Assembly (NCBI GenBank): GCA_010015805.1
Contig: ML978127.1
Span: 682,001 to 746,000 of the forward strand
Direction: 5' to 3'
Length of the DNA stretch: 64,000 bases
Origin: Rhizodiscina lignyota
Lineage: Eukaryota > Ascomycota > Dothideomycetes > Aulographales > Rhizodiscinaceae
A model generated the notes under the pieces. The model was not told the DNA's origin. It made no database searches and worked only from the letters and a program-made list of their open reading frames with translations. Numbering within the stretch: position 1 is the first letter of the stretch; each line of letters starts with the position of its first letter. Below are positions 54,427 to 64,000 of this stretch, piece by piece. The position numbers and the translations under genes are program-made.

Positions 54427-55221
54427 TTATCCTTCCACGTCTTGGGCAGAGCCATCTATCCAAACTTGAACGATTCCCCATCTTTCTTCTTTTCTAAATG
54501 TCAGATACGGTGTTAGCATGGAACTTTCAGCAGCTGCAACCGGCAAATCAACAAAAATGGTGCAATGGCCACACATACAAGCAGTCTTCTTGACATAACC
54601 ATGCTGCTGACTATGGTGCCTCTGCAGATGATCTTTTCGAGTGTAGCCTTTCGTGCAACCAGGTTCTGGGCAAGCGTAGGCAATACGATCGTTATTTCCA
54701 GAATGACAACTGCGTTCATGACGTCCTAGATCCGCTCTCAGGCCAAATGGAGGTTGCGTACAGCCTGGAACTGCACATTTGAATTCGCGGTGATGCTTCC
54801 TTTTCTTGTGGCGCCTGAATATTAGTCAGTCTTCCTCTCGGCCGCAGAAATAAGCAAAAATAGAGGTTGACTGCGTACGTGAGCTCCCACGTTTTCTCAA
54901 ACGTATCACCACACTCCGAGCAACGGTGTTTGGCTTTGCAAGTTGCTAGATCGCTCGGTGAAGTTGAGCAGGAGGTAGACGGCGGACTGAAGTGGTCTTC
55001 CGGATGTTCTGAAATTGCGGACCCAGGGTACGAGCTGAGCGGATCAAGATCGAATGGTGACTGGCTAACAGGCTTTGCGTCAAGAGAGTGCTTGGCAGAA
55101 GATTGATATAGTTCTTTTGGATAGATTACTGGATTTGGTAGATATTCGACCGCGCTTGGGTCGACATACGCTGGGACGAGACAGCTAAAGTTGGCGTCAA
55201 GATTATGGCACCAGGGTGTCT
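54427..55221 (-). CDS. C2H2 zinc-finger protein, 5' end unresolved
   Basis: Putative nuclear regulator. Two exons are certain: 55221-54879 and 54814-54427 (64 bp intron, gtacgc...cag). The second junction rebuilds finger 1: RCSECGDTFEKTWELTRH followed by KKRKH. Further fingers are CAVPGCTQPPFGLRADLGRH and CPEPGCTKGYTRKDHLQRHH, the C-x4-C-x12-H form. A final C-x-C-x2-C segment reads TACMCGHCTIFVDL. N-terminal to the fingers are about 115 Ser/Pro-rich residues. There is no in-frame ATG in the first exon, and the preceding bases (atactaaatctcag) look like a branch site and acceptor, so a 5' exon should exist upstream. I could not choose one in phase. A TATAAAG on the minus strand near 55465 may be the promoter. 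Confidence 0.65.
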
Positions 55222-55843
55222 CTGAGATTTAGTATGCGCGGAGTGGGATCTCCGCGCAGATCGAGCAAATTTCAACTGATGAGAAAGATTGTCCTTGGGT
55301 TCGATACTCGAGGATTGACGAAGCTGGTTTGGCCCCAGCTCGCCTACGCCTCGGAGGCGTGGCTGGTGAGCCTGTGATCAGACGATGAAAACTTGAGGAG
55401 ATGTGTTAAAAGATATTGTCGGAGTTGCCTGTCGTGATTTGAGAGGGAGTGCACCAGGTCTTTATACAGCCTCGCGGTTCATGTTGGGGCATACAAGGCT
55501 GATCACATCAGGCAAACTTGCGTCTGCATGGTCGCTAAGATGTGCTCCAGGGAGTCGCTGCAACCCAGTCGAATGTCGAGCCGTCTCCAATAGCGGTGAG
55601 TCGTCTTAGTGATGCATTTGAGAGCCAATGAGGTGTCTCTCACCAATCACTATTTTGATTTGCCATTAAATCCCGCATATCGATCGTATGCCCCAATTTT
55701 GGGAGAGGACCATACGTTACCAGCTGGAAGTTAACTTTCTGGTTTTAGTGGAAATTTGAGTTCCTCTTCGGTCTGAACCTGTATGCCCCCAACATGTTGT
55801 TATGTCAGTGGTAGTGACATAAAGATGGTCGCGAAATCTAAAG
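55222..55843. other. Intergenic, 0.6 kb, probably with the missing 5' exon of the C2H2 gene
   Basis: Minus-strand TATAAAG near 55465 and an ATG near 55490 (MPQHEPRGCIKTW, then a stop) are the only candidates for the start of the C2H2 gene. No other gene seen. Confidence 0.35.
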
Positions 55844-56125
55844 ATGTATATGTTCGAACATAAAGCTTCCGACCTTTCTGTCGTCCCAAATACTCGCCGT
55901 CCTTCATCAGACAAAATGCCATCGCTCACAATAATCGTCTGTCCTCCTAAATTTCCAAACATATCCCTCACTTCTTCGATGCATCCATACCGGCTTCCAA
56001 ACAACTGCTCCCTCGCAAATATGACCTCCCCTTCTCCGGCTGGATCAATTGCCTTTGATACTATCGCCGTCGTTCTAGCGCTGTTGACGTTGGTCGTCGC
56101 ATATCTGCAATTCCGCTATCGGTGA
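55844..56125 (+). CDS. Small single-pass membrane protein, resembles that at 10587-10835
   Basis: A frame of 93 codons from the first ATG; later in-frame ATGs leave 69, 48 or 35 residues, all keeping the helix. The C-terminus is one hydrophobic segment (FDTIAVVLALLTLVVAYLQF) with a three-residue tail RYR at the end of the chain, as in tail-anchored proteins. Before it is a polar segment (NMTSPSPAGS) with a sequon. The helix matches the other micro-protein in AVVL-x-L-x3-VVAYLQ-x-R. No domain known. The start is uncertain. Confidence 0.4.
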   Translation: MYMFEHKASDLSVVPNTRRPSSDKMPSLTIIVCPPKFPNISLTSSMHPYRLPNNCSLANMTSPSPAGSIAFDTIAVVLALLTLVVAYLQFRYR

Positions 56126-57285
56126 ATGGGCTTAAGAGCGTTAGTAGCAATCTGGTAATCTCACGGTCCCTGGGACATTTGTGATTTAACTGGGTTCTAG
56201 TATGTTGAATCTCATCAATGCCAACAATGTCTCCAATGACAACTCATGGAAGTGTTTCCGAAATGAACAGGTCCGGTGAGGTACCGTATGGGATAGGGAA
56301 CTAGAAACAGGACAAATCATGGCAAAGACGGAAAGAAATACTTTATACAGAGATACTCGAATTTCAAACATGATGACCGCATTCAAATCCGAGATCCTCT
56401 ATAAAACCACTTATTGGAAATTGTATCTCCCCTGCCACGACTCGAACAGTACTACAGTGTGACGACACCGCCGCAACCGCGAAGCCCGCGTGCTGATTCG
56501 AGAGCTTAAAGATATTCGAGCTTATACGTGACGGCTGGTATACATCCATCGAACCTCCAGAGTCCTTCCAGGTTGAAATCACAAGACACCCTGCGGATAA
56601 GACGTATGATGATCATGAAATCGTCAGCTAAGGAATCGAAGGGTGGAACTGGTACGACGGAGGCAAAAGTGCTAATCGTGATGCCTTTCCTGTTATACTA
56701 GTCAACTCATATTGCATCTCTTTGACAGTGAAATTGACAAGAGATAATAGAGGAAGGCTGTGGCTGCGAGAAGCATCAGAGAGTAACGCCGCAAGGCTGA
56801 ATCGCGCTTCTGGCACGGAGTCGGCCAATGCTACCAGTCATTGCTGCGAGTTTTGGACGCGGATATCATGTGTGCAATAGGTACCAAATTGCAAAGGACA
56901 ATGGAGGGAATCAAGTCCATTGAAGCTCTTAAGCAAGCAAAGGCATCCCGATAGAATTCCAATTCATGTGAAGAGCAATGATTGAAGGAGAAGATATGTT
57001 ATTTTGGCCAATAATAGACGCACGACTCGCGAAGCCCAAGGGAGCGGAGTTAGTCAGCGTCATTGGGCCTTGGCGAACGCCTCTCGACCGAACTTCACAG
57101 CCTCAAGCACGCGGCGACTACGTATGCTCAACCGGGCAGAATTGCGACTCCAATCGCAGTAATACTCGACTTTCCGAGTCTTTATATTCTTTGTTCCGCC
57201 TGTCCAGTCACCCAACAACTTCCCATGATACCTCCTCCGAGGCTCCGCAGCCCAAATCCCACCAGCTGGACTCTCCTTCTCCGCC
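56126..57285. other. Intergenic, 1.2 kb
   Basis: Upstream region of the WASP gene; the last 150 bp are C/T-rich leader. Frames at 56628-56828 minus and 57060-57353 minus are not supported. Confidence 0.5.
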
Positions 57286-59348
57286 ATGCCGTCGATATTG
57301 TCTGAAGAGGACAAGCAGACTGTCAAGCGGACAGTACCGAAGGCCTCCAACAAGATTCATGCAGTTGCAGTTGCAAAGTTGTACATTGCCTATCCGAACC
57401 GGCAAAGATGGACGTACACCGGCCTGCAGGGTGCCGTAGTCCTGGCCAACGATCTCGTAGGCAATACATTCTGGATAAAGTTGGTGGATGTGTCGGTAGG
57501 TTGCGAGAAAAAGATTTCACATTGCCTATATCACTAATGCTCAGAAGCCTGCAAACCGAGGAGTCATATGGGATCAAGAAATATACGACACATGGTCTTA
57601 CAACCAAGACCGCACCTTCTTCCACACCTTCGAGCTCGAGGACTGTTTAGCGGGTTTATCATTCGCTGATGAGAAAGAGGCTCGGACATTCTTGAAGAAG
57701 ATGGGGGATCGGGAGAAGAATGCTCACAAGAATACCAAGGGCAGGCCATTTGGGGCGGCCAAGGGTATGACGAATGGATATGGCTCTGGGGATGAGAAGC
57801 AACATCACAGCCTATTCGGAAGTCTCTTTGGCAGCCACAGACATTCATCGGCTCCACAACAGCCCGCTCAGTCAATCATCCCGCCTCGAGAGATTGCTTC
57901 ATCGACCCCACCTGCATCGCGGAACTCTTTCGTCGACTCGCTGGACCCGAAACTTGTGAGGGAGTTGAAACAGCTCGGATTGTCGGAAGACCAACTCGCA
58001 GATAATAAAGACTTCATCCAGTCATATATTACTGAGAGCAAGAAGGCGGAAGAACAGCAGAAGGAGCAGCAAAGGAGGTCAAGAGCACCACCACCGCCGC
58101 CCCCACCGGCTGCTGCTCCTGTGAGTATAAGCCCACAGAATACTGGCAGTACAACTGCATCAAGGCGTGGTCCTCCGCCAGCTCCTCCACCAGCTCGAAG
58201 AACGGTGACCAAGGTCGACTCTGTGCATCGCGAGGACCCGTCCCCCCCGAGAAATGCTACACCACCCGCACCTCCCGCGCCTCGATTCAAAGCTCCACCT
58301 CCACTCGCAGATGCTGGCAAGTTGGCTCATGACGTGCCGAGACTGCCTTCGCGAGCACGTGCATCATCAAACGTCGCGAATGCAGCTCCTCCTCCACCTC
58401 CAAGGCCATCGAAAGTACCGGACGACACCCCAGCCGAACCTGGACACAAGTTCGGAGTACCACCGCCTTTCGATGGCAACCGCATCCCTTCAGGGCCACC
58501 GCCACCACCAGCCCGCGGTCCTGTACCGCCTCCTCCGCCAGCACGCGATACGCATGCGCAGGCACATGCTGTTCCTCCTGCCGCTGCGGCACCACCACCT
58601 CTCCCGCCAAAGGCGCCAGAGCAAACCAGCCCACCACCACCACCTCGTGCGCCTGTGAAAGCTCCGGGCCCAGCAGGTGCACCTCCTCCACTTCCCCCAA
58701 GTTCAGCGCGTCCGCCTCCTGGTCCACCACCTCTGCCAGCGTCGTCCTCTCCAGCACCTCCCCCTCCTCCACCATTACCTACCTCAAATGCACCGCCACC
58801 TCCGCCGTTACCATCATCGAACGCACCACCACCTCCACCCTTACCTCCATCCAACAACATACCACCACCTCCTCCGTTACCTTCCTCTGGCGCGCCTCCT
58901 CCACCTCCATTACCATCCAGTGGTGCTCCACCCCCACCGCCTCCCCCACCACCAGGCGTCGCACCATCCGGACCGCCACCTCCCGCTCTACCCTCAGGAG
59001 CAGCGGGTGGCCGCGACGATCTCCTTGCTAGTATTCGTGGAGGTGCGAGGCTTAAGAAAGTCGATGACACCCAGAAGCGAGATCGCAGTGCGGCAGCGGT
59101 TCCTGGTGGGGAGCCTTCCAGTCCGCCACCTGCGAATGCAGGAGGGGATACAGCCGCTCAACCTGGGTTGGCGGGTGCTTTGGCCCAAGCGCTGGCGACG
59201 AGGAAGAGTAAGGTCGGAGACAGTGGTAAGTTACTTTTCTCCTTCTCACAGATGAAGTTTGAATTTCTACGTTTGATCTAGTAATCACGACATTTGGAAT
59301 GATATTCTAACTTCTGCAGACGATGAATCCGACAAAGACGACTGGTAG
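57286..59348 (+). CDS. las17: WASP (Las17/Wsp1), Arp2/3 activator
   Basis: Cortical actin nucleation-promoting factor acting in endocytosis and polarised growth. Exons 57286-57495, 57545-59225 and 59320-59348 give 639 aa. The WH1 domain covers about residues 10-145: KIHAVAVAKLYIAYPNRQRW, GNTFWIKLVDVS, DTWSYNQDRTFFHTFELEDC and FADEKEARTFLKKM. It binds the verprolin/WIP partner. No clear CRIB motif, as in yeast Las17, although LRELKQLGLSEDQLADN-like residues near 220 sit in the same place. A proline-rich region (about 260-550) contains many PPPPP runs for SH3 proteins and profilin. The WH2 motif is DDLLASIRGGARLKKV. The acidic tail DDESDKDDW with the terminal Trp binds Arp2/3 and comes from a 29 nt last exon. 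Confidence 0.95.
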
Positions 59349-59964
59349 ATGCTACCACTTTGCTCCTCCAAAAACGAAACAGAAAATCTGGCTGTTGTGG
59401 CATAGCTGATCTTCCTGTGGCACGAGTCAAACGTGCTCCACTTGTAATTAAGGTGATGACACGCTAGTCGGAAGTGGCGTCACGGCACAGCGGAACTGAT
59501 ACGAGCAGGATCAACAACGGGGAGATTTGGAATTGAGTCAGGAGCTTGGCTTTTCGCGTAATGAGACGACGAAATTCATATCATGCGCAGTCGCGTGACT
59601 TCGAGTGCAGAGTCAATGTATATTGTAGAGTGGACAAAAGAACGCTGTTATTAGATTAGATATCCAAAATTGAACTATTCACAAGGGGATTAAGCGTTCC
59701 GAGCGCTTGCTACAGAGAAGTATATGAAGTATTGTTTGAAAATTATCGCTCGCTACCGCTCGCTATATAGTTATACATGCGTTTTCATGCACATTCAACG
59801 TGTAATGCCTCGTCCACCGCCTGCGAATTCGATGTAAATGCAAAAATGCAATCAGAAGTTGGGTATTAAGAATTATGCCGCACCTCCTCCTTTTGCAGGC
59901 CTCGCTATGTACAGAACATCAATGCCTTCTCTCATGCCCCTTGCCTTGGATTCTCCCTCGTAAC
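59349..59964. other. Intergenic, 0.6 kb, between convergent 3' ends
   Basis: A small direct repeat cgctcgcta occurs twice near 59748-59765. No gene. Confidence 0.5.
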
Positions 59965-61849
59965 TCACATCGACTCTTCCCTCTTGAACAAGTGCTCCTT
60001 CTTCATCTCCAAGATTGCGCCCAACACACCCAGCGCCTCTGCCTCGAGCAGGTCTGACTCGCTCTTTGCCCCTGAGCCTGAGCTGCCCTTGTAGAGCGCG
60101 CCATAGGTGTCGGTCGGCTGTGTCACTGCGCCGTTCAGATCGAACACATTCTGGGTGTCGCCGCCCGCGTTACCAGCGTACGCCATGCCCTGTTTCCTGC
60201 ACGCGGCAATGTGGTCTGGTGGCACGATGAGTCTGTTCCACACGCTACCATCCGGTGCAGTGCCGCCGTACAGCAAATCGGGTGCCTCGATGATAGTCGC
60301 GGTCAAACCGGCTTCGACGTGCCACTCAATGTGGCAATGCAGCAGTTGGACGCCCGGGTTATCAGCGCGGAAACGAAGCGCGACCCATCCATTTCCTCTT
60401 ACACCTGCGACGTCTCTTCGCATCGGTACGGGCTCTGCCTCAGACTGGTTGTAAGGAGAGTCAGGGAGGACATTGCCTTGCGAGCGAGCGACAGTCTGGA
60501 ACTGGTGGCCGTGAAGATGCCACGGGTGGCCGTTGTTGTCGTAGTTGTTGATCACGATTTCGACAATGTCGCCATACTCAACAATGATGGGGTTCACCTG
60601 GCCGTACACGCTGGAGTCCTTTGCGTTGTCCTTACCGACGGTAAGGGCGGTGTACAGCGAAGGTACCTTCTGGCTAAGATAGGTAACGTCGTTGATAATG
60701 GCGCGCTGGATGCCGTCGATTTTCGTGAAGTTGAAGTTCAAGGCGATGGACTTGGTCACGGGGCCAAGAAGCTCTGCGCCATCAAGAGGCGGGACGGTAA
60801 TGTCGTCAATTGGAGGCATGACGGGCGCAGACGGGGTGACCGCCGGGTTGGCAGAGTTGTAGGAAAGCGTGCCGAGAGTCATGTTGCTGAAGTTCGGGTT
60901 TGGCGATGCTTGCTTAAACATGGTGGTGTCAACGACAGACACGACACCATAGTTCTTGCTGGCATCCTGGTTCGCAGTCACGAGTACGGTATAGCGCTGA
61001 GCTGCGCCGATGTAGAGGGTGCTGCAGGGCGTCTCCTCCGTGTAGACGCTGTCCATTTCCACAATCGTCATGTTGTGGCCCTCGAAACCAAAGAAGTATG
61101 AGGGAAAGGCGCCGAGGTTGATAATGCGGAAGAGATATGTCTCACCCTCCGTCACTTCGAACGTATCCGTCGATTTGTCGTTTATGAGCCCAGCCCAAGG
61201 AACAGGCTCTACGCCAGCAGTGTTGGCTGTCGATTGATAAGTGTGAAGGAGATTCGGCATTTGGTCGTGGTACCAATCAGAGATGGTCACCGTGTACTGA
61301 GATCTTGTCAATATACAGATCTCCTAGAATTGCAGGACCCTGTCACGCACCTCCTTCGAAATCTTGCTCTTGTATGGCGCGTTAGGGTCGCGAACAATGA
61401 GCGGACCGCGGAGACCGTCAGGAAATTGACCCATATTGTGCGAATGGTACCAGTACGTCCCTGGTGAATCGGCCTGGTCTCATCAGCTTCGTGCGCTTCC
61501 TTGTGGAGCGCGCCATACAAACCTTGAATGAATATGTGAATGTGCTCCCTGGTGGAATTGGGCATTGTGTTACTCCTGCCGGACCATCCATCTGATTCGT
61601 TCCTCTCTGGCTGAAACCGTGGAAGTGAAGGCCTGTTGTCTCATTCCCAAGTTTGTTCGTCAGGACGACAGTGATTTGCTCGCCAACCTCGACCTCAATG
61701 GGTGGGCACGGCCACTGCCCATTGATACCAATGACAGGCCTGTTGAAACCATCCGGTGCTGCGTCCACCCACGTTACGTCCCATTTGAAAAGCGCCGAGA
61801 ATGCGAGCTGGCCGAAGCCGAGTAGGAAAAGCGATGCCGATATCCTCAT
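59965..61849 (-). CDS. Fet3-type multicopper oxidase (ferroxidase), secreted form
   Basis: Extracellular copper enzyme of the ferroxidase/laccase family. Exons 61849-61523, 61473-61351 and 61296-59965 give 593 aa. Signal peptide: [20 protein letters not shown]. All four copper segments are present: HFHG (75-78), WYHSHN (117-122), HPWHLHGHQ (407-415) and [12 protein letters not shown] (Cys471). Residues tied to iron oxidation in yeast Fet3 appear kept: Glu in STDTFEV and Asp in [14 protein letters not shown]. Unlike Fet3, the C-terminus ([20 protein letters not shown] plus charged residues) has no transmembrane anchor. No Ftr1 permease gene is nearby. It could be a secreted ferroxidase or a laccase-like enzyme; the family is certain, the substrate is not. 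Confidence 0.88.
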
Positions 61850-62710
61850 AATGAATGAATGCTGTCGATAATATCCTGGGAAAATGCGCGCAACCCGACA
61901 ATTATCCTGGAAATATCCTTATGGGGGGTTGCTGAACGAGCGACTGGACTGAATATGGTCCTAATTTGTTAGTAGTAACGAGTGACTATACAATATTAAA
62001 GAAATAGAAAAACCCTTGAAGCCGTCCTCACACGCGGGCAGGAGGCATGAAGAGAAGAAGACAGAAGTACTCTTCTTTCAATTGACGGGGAGAGAGCCGG
62101 AGAAAAGGTAGGAGGTGATAGATATCAAGGGGGATTTGCGGCAGAGTTACTCCGTAGAGGATTCTGATGAGACAATGTGTGGAGGATTGGAGCACGGATG
62201 TGAGTGGGGACAGAGTAAAGGGGAGAGTCAGGTAGATAGCAGAATAGAAGCGCTATCCAAGTTTTGTGTGGTGGAGGACATCCACAATGGCGTTTGTTGC
62301 TTTTCAACCATGCCCTTCTTGGCGGTACAACAGCATGCACGGCGACGTCCATGCGGGTTGGCTGAGACACAGAGGCCAAGCATGACGCCGGTCCGTGGCA
62401 CTCGTCTACGGTAGTGAAATTTAGAGTTGACGAGAAAACGCCTCTGCTCGGCAGTCGCCGAATCATGGTGGCAGTTTGATTGCCGCGGGCGTTGCTCGAG
62501 GTGATGGAGGCGCCGAAAGCGCCTCTGAATGCGGTAAGGTTAGATGAGAGATGATCCACGTCCAGGAAATTGAGAGATACGAGATAGCAAGCCGTCAATT
62601 GAAGGACCGGACGATCTTCTCTATGTTGAACATGGTCTCAAGCGCCAGATAATTGGCCATGTCGCTTGTCAAATGACGCGAGAGACGTCTTTTCGTCTGA
62701 AGTCTTCCAT
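61850..62710. other. Upstream region of the multicopper oxidase gene, 0.9 kb
   Basis: GATA cores cluster just before the start: cGATAA at 61866-61871 and a reverse GGATAA near 61892-61897. Iron (SreA-like) or nitrogen GATA factors are possible readers; neither match is the full ATCWGATAA. Frames at 62115-62414 plus and 62125-62598 minus mirror each other and are not supported. Confidence 0.4.
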
Positions 62711-63358
62711 ATGCAGGAACCCGCTGTGCCTTTCCAACCTCCTCGCAAACTGCAGTCGACCAAGACGCGGCACGTGAAGCAGGCTGCCGGAGAGTCAAGG
62801 ATCCCAGCTCTTTCGATCCGATGTGGTCAGTGTCCTTTTGTTCTTAACCGGCATCTGCTGTGTGTTTTCGGTGAAGTGGCGTGGGCGCGGCGGGCTGGAT
62901 TCGACCTGCTGCCCCTGAAGCCATCCCACACTGAGCAGCTCCAATCATTAGCGCGTTCGATATCTCATCCTTGCAAATTGACATCGTCGAATTTGACGTT
63001 CCTTTCTCAGTCTACCGCTCCATCTCGAGTCGTGCTCCAAGAATACCGCCGCTCCCTTCTCCGCAGCCAAGGGGAGCGCATCTGCAGTGAGAAGCACTTC
63101 AAGCGAGGCAGGGAGAAATTTCTCCATGCTGTGCGACGTGAGAAAGGACTTCAACAATCTGCAGCCAGCCATCGCAGCCTCCTGCAGACTCCCGGGTCCC
63201 AAAATTTCATTGCGGTGACCCCTAGGAAGACGCATTCGGCCAGTTTCGAAAGGCGCTTTGTTCTTCTTGCCCTTCAAGCACCGAGGTTCAGAGCGAAGCG
63301 CGACCTATCTTCATCCAGCCCTTCCTCCTTATCACCCTGCTTCTTTCTAGAGAAATAA
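62711..63358 (+). CDS. Doubtful orphan frame
   Basis: An ATG-initiated frame of about 215 codons (MQEPAVPFQPPRKLQSTKTR) that does not overlap any gene I recognise. Composition is Ser/Arg/Leu-rich with a Ser-rich end (SSSSPSSLSPCFFLEK). No domain, signal or repeat. It may be a chance open frame or untranslated transcript of a gene beyond the window. Confidence 0.2.
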   Translation: MQEPAVPFQPPRKLQSTKTRHVKQAAGESRIPALSIRCGQCPFVLNRHLLCVFGEVAWARRAGFDLLPLKPSHTEQLQSLARSISHPCKLTSSNLTFLSQSTAPSRVVLQEYRRSLLRSQGERICSEKHFKRGREKFLHAVRREKGLQQSAASHRSLLQTPGSQNFIAVTPRKTHSASFERRFVLLALQAPRFRAKRDLSSSSPSSLSPCFFLEK

Positions 63359-64000
63359 TAGAAGCTCTCCCGTATCTCCTTCGTATGATCGTATCGTCAA
63401 TTTAGCCACCGTCCAATGTCATCGTTACATGCATTTCCGTTTCGCTTGTCAGAGTCCAGACACGATGTCAGAAAATGCCCAGCCGGAGACATTCCTCTTC
63501 ATGCCGATAGCTGTCTTTCGTCGTCCGGGGAACAAGTTTAAGCTCATCTGCTAAGACTGTAGTCATCTGCAAGTCAGTTTGTAAGTGGGGTTGCACGTGG
63601 TCAAAAACTGCAGCCGTTTTCGTCATTGTGTTTCTTCGAGTTTCAAAACTACATCTTTCGGAGCAGATCTGCCGCATATATGCCCATGTGGACTTTCATT
63701 GCATCAACGTTGGGAGCCAACGTCTCATACATTCCGATTGGACGTCTATTGCGAGCATTCTCAAAGATGCCACCATCTTTTGTTAAATAGTACAAAGTAA
63801 GGGGCAAGTCGCTAAACAGACAATGCTATACAGGAAACATAGACCAATCTTTCCAAACAGAACATCAATAGACACCACTTATGTCTCTCAAGGCATCTGA
63901 TCCTCCACCCTCTGCAGCAAGGGCTCTTGCTCGTGCGCCTCTCGACTGCCATCCAACAGGACACCGTTATACGGCATACTCTTCCACCTTCCATCTTTCA
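63359..64000. other. Window end, no gene seen
   Basis: Minus-strand frames at 63468-63677 and 63812-63994 are short and unsupported. The region may be a promoter or an exon of a gene outside the window. Confidence 0.4.

Noticed and set aside
58254-59288. Long His/Leu-rich and Gly-rich frames overlapping the WASP proline region
   Set aside because: Alternative-frame readings of CCN-rich codons; only the proline frame joins to WH1, WH2 and the acidic tail.
60211-61101. 296-codon plus-strand frame opposite the multicopper oxidase
   Set aside because: Exact antisense of conserved copper-oxidase coding sequence.

Overview
This is nuclear DNA of a filamentous ascomycete (Pezizomycotina). The evidence is short GT-AG introns, mostly 47-100 bp with CTAAC-like branch sites, Zn2Cys6 and C2H2 regulators, and secreted or vacuolar fungal enzymes. 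Peroxisomal PTS1 enzymes and non-operonic genes on both strands point the same way. I see no rRNA, tRNA, CRISPR array or intact transposon. I cannot fix the class from sequence alone; Dothideomycetes would fit. All exon junctions below were worked out by hand from splice signals, reading phase and remembered family conservation, and were checked so that exon lengths sum to whole codons.

Layout. 0-4 kb: a divergent pair, csm3 (replication fork protection, minus) and hpr1/THOC1 (mRNA export, plus), sharing a 450 bp promoter with two ACGCGT boxes. 4-7.7 kb: long gene-poor DNA in front of a homeobox regulator (7.7-9.6). 10.6-10.8: a tiny single-pass membrane protein. 11.9-13.5: a regulator carrying both C2H2 fingers and a Zn2Cys6 cluster. 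15-18: a rhodanese-like plus tyrosine-phosphatase protein. 18.6-19.9: nse1 of the SMC5/6 complex. 20.4-21.9: a polytopic membrane protein. 23-28.6: convergent glycosidases, a secreted GH106-type enzyme and a cytosolic GH85 ENGase. 28.9-30.1: a gene graveyard with a broken sugar transporter. 30.3-34: a Zn2Cys6 regulator next to an NAD(P)-binding SDR protein.

35-36.7: an uncharacterised P-loop ATPase interrupted by an in-frame TAG. 36.8-38.8: ribosomal protein uS11 (rps14) diverging from a metallophosphoesterase. 39.6-47: mostly small orphan genes, plus a spliced RING-H2 membrane protein and an Hsp20 chaperone. 47.5-52.9: a peroxisomal acyl-CoA thioesterase ending SKL, an F-box-like/ankyrin protein and malate synthase ending AKL. 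54.0-54.2: a 260 bp near-perfect palindrome. 54.4-55.2: a C2H2 protein whose start I cannot find. 55.8-56.1: a second tiny membrane protein resembling the first. 57.3-59.3: WASP/Las17. 60-61.8: a Fet3-type multicopper oxidase without a membrane anchor. 61.9-64: no convincing gene.

Functional themes. csm3 and nse1 are genome-stability genes, and both have ACGCGT boxes upstream. The thioesterase and malate synthase are both peroxisomal carbon-use enzymes less than 3 kb apart. GH106 and GH85 are neighbouring glycan-degrading enzymes in different compartments. I did not find a coherent new multi-gene system. The most unusual items are the palindrome, the TAG-interrupted ATPase, the dual-class zinc regulator, the paired micro-membrane proteins and the hidden RING-H2 gene.
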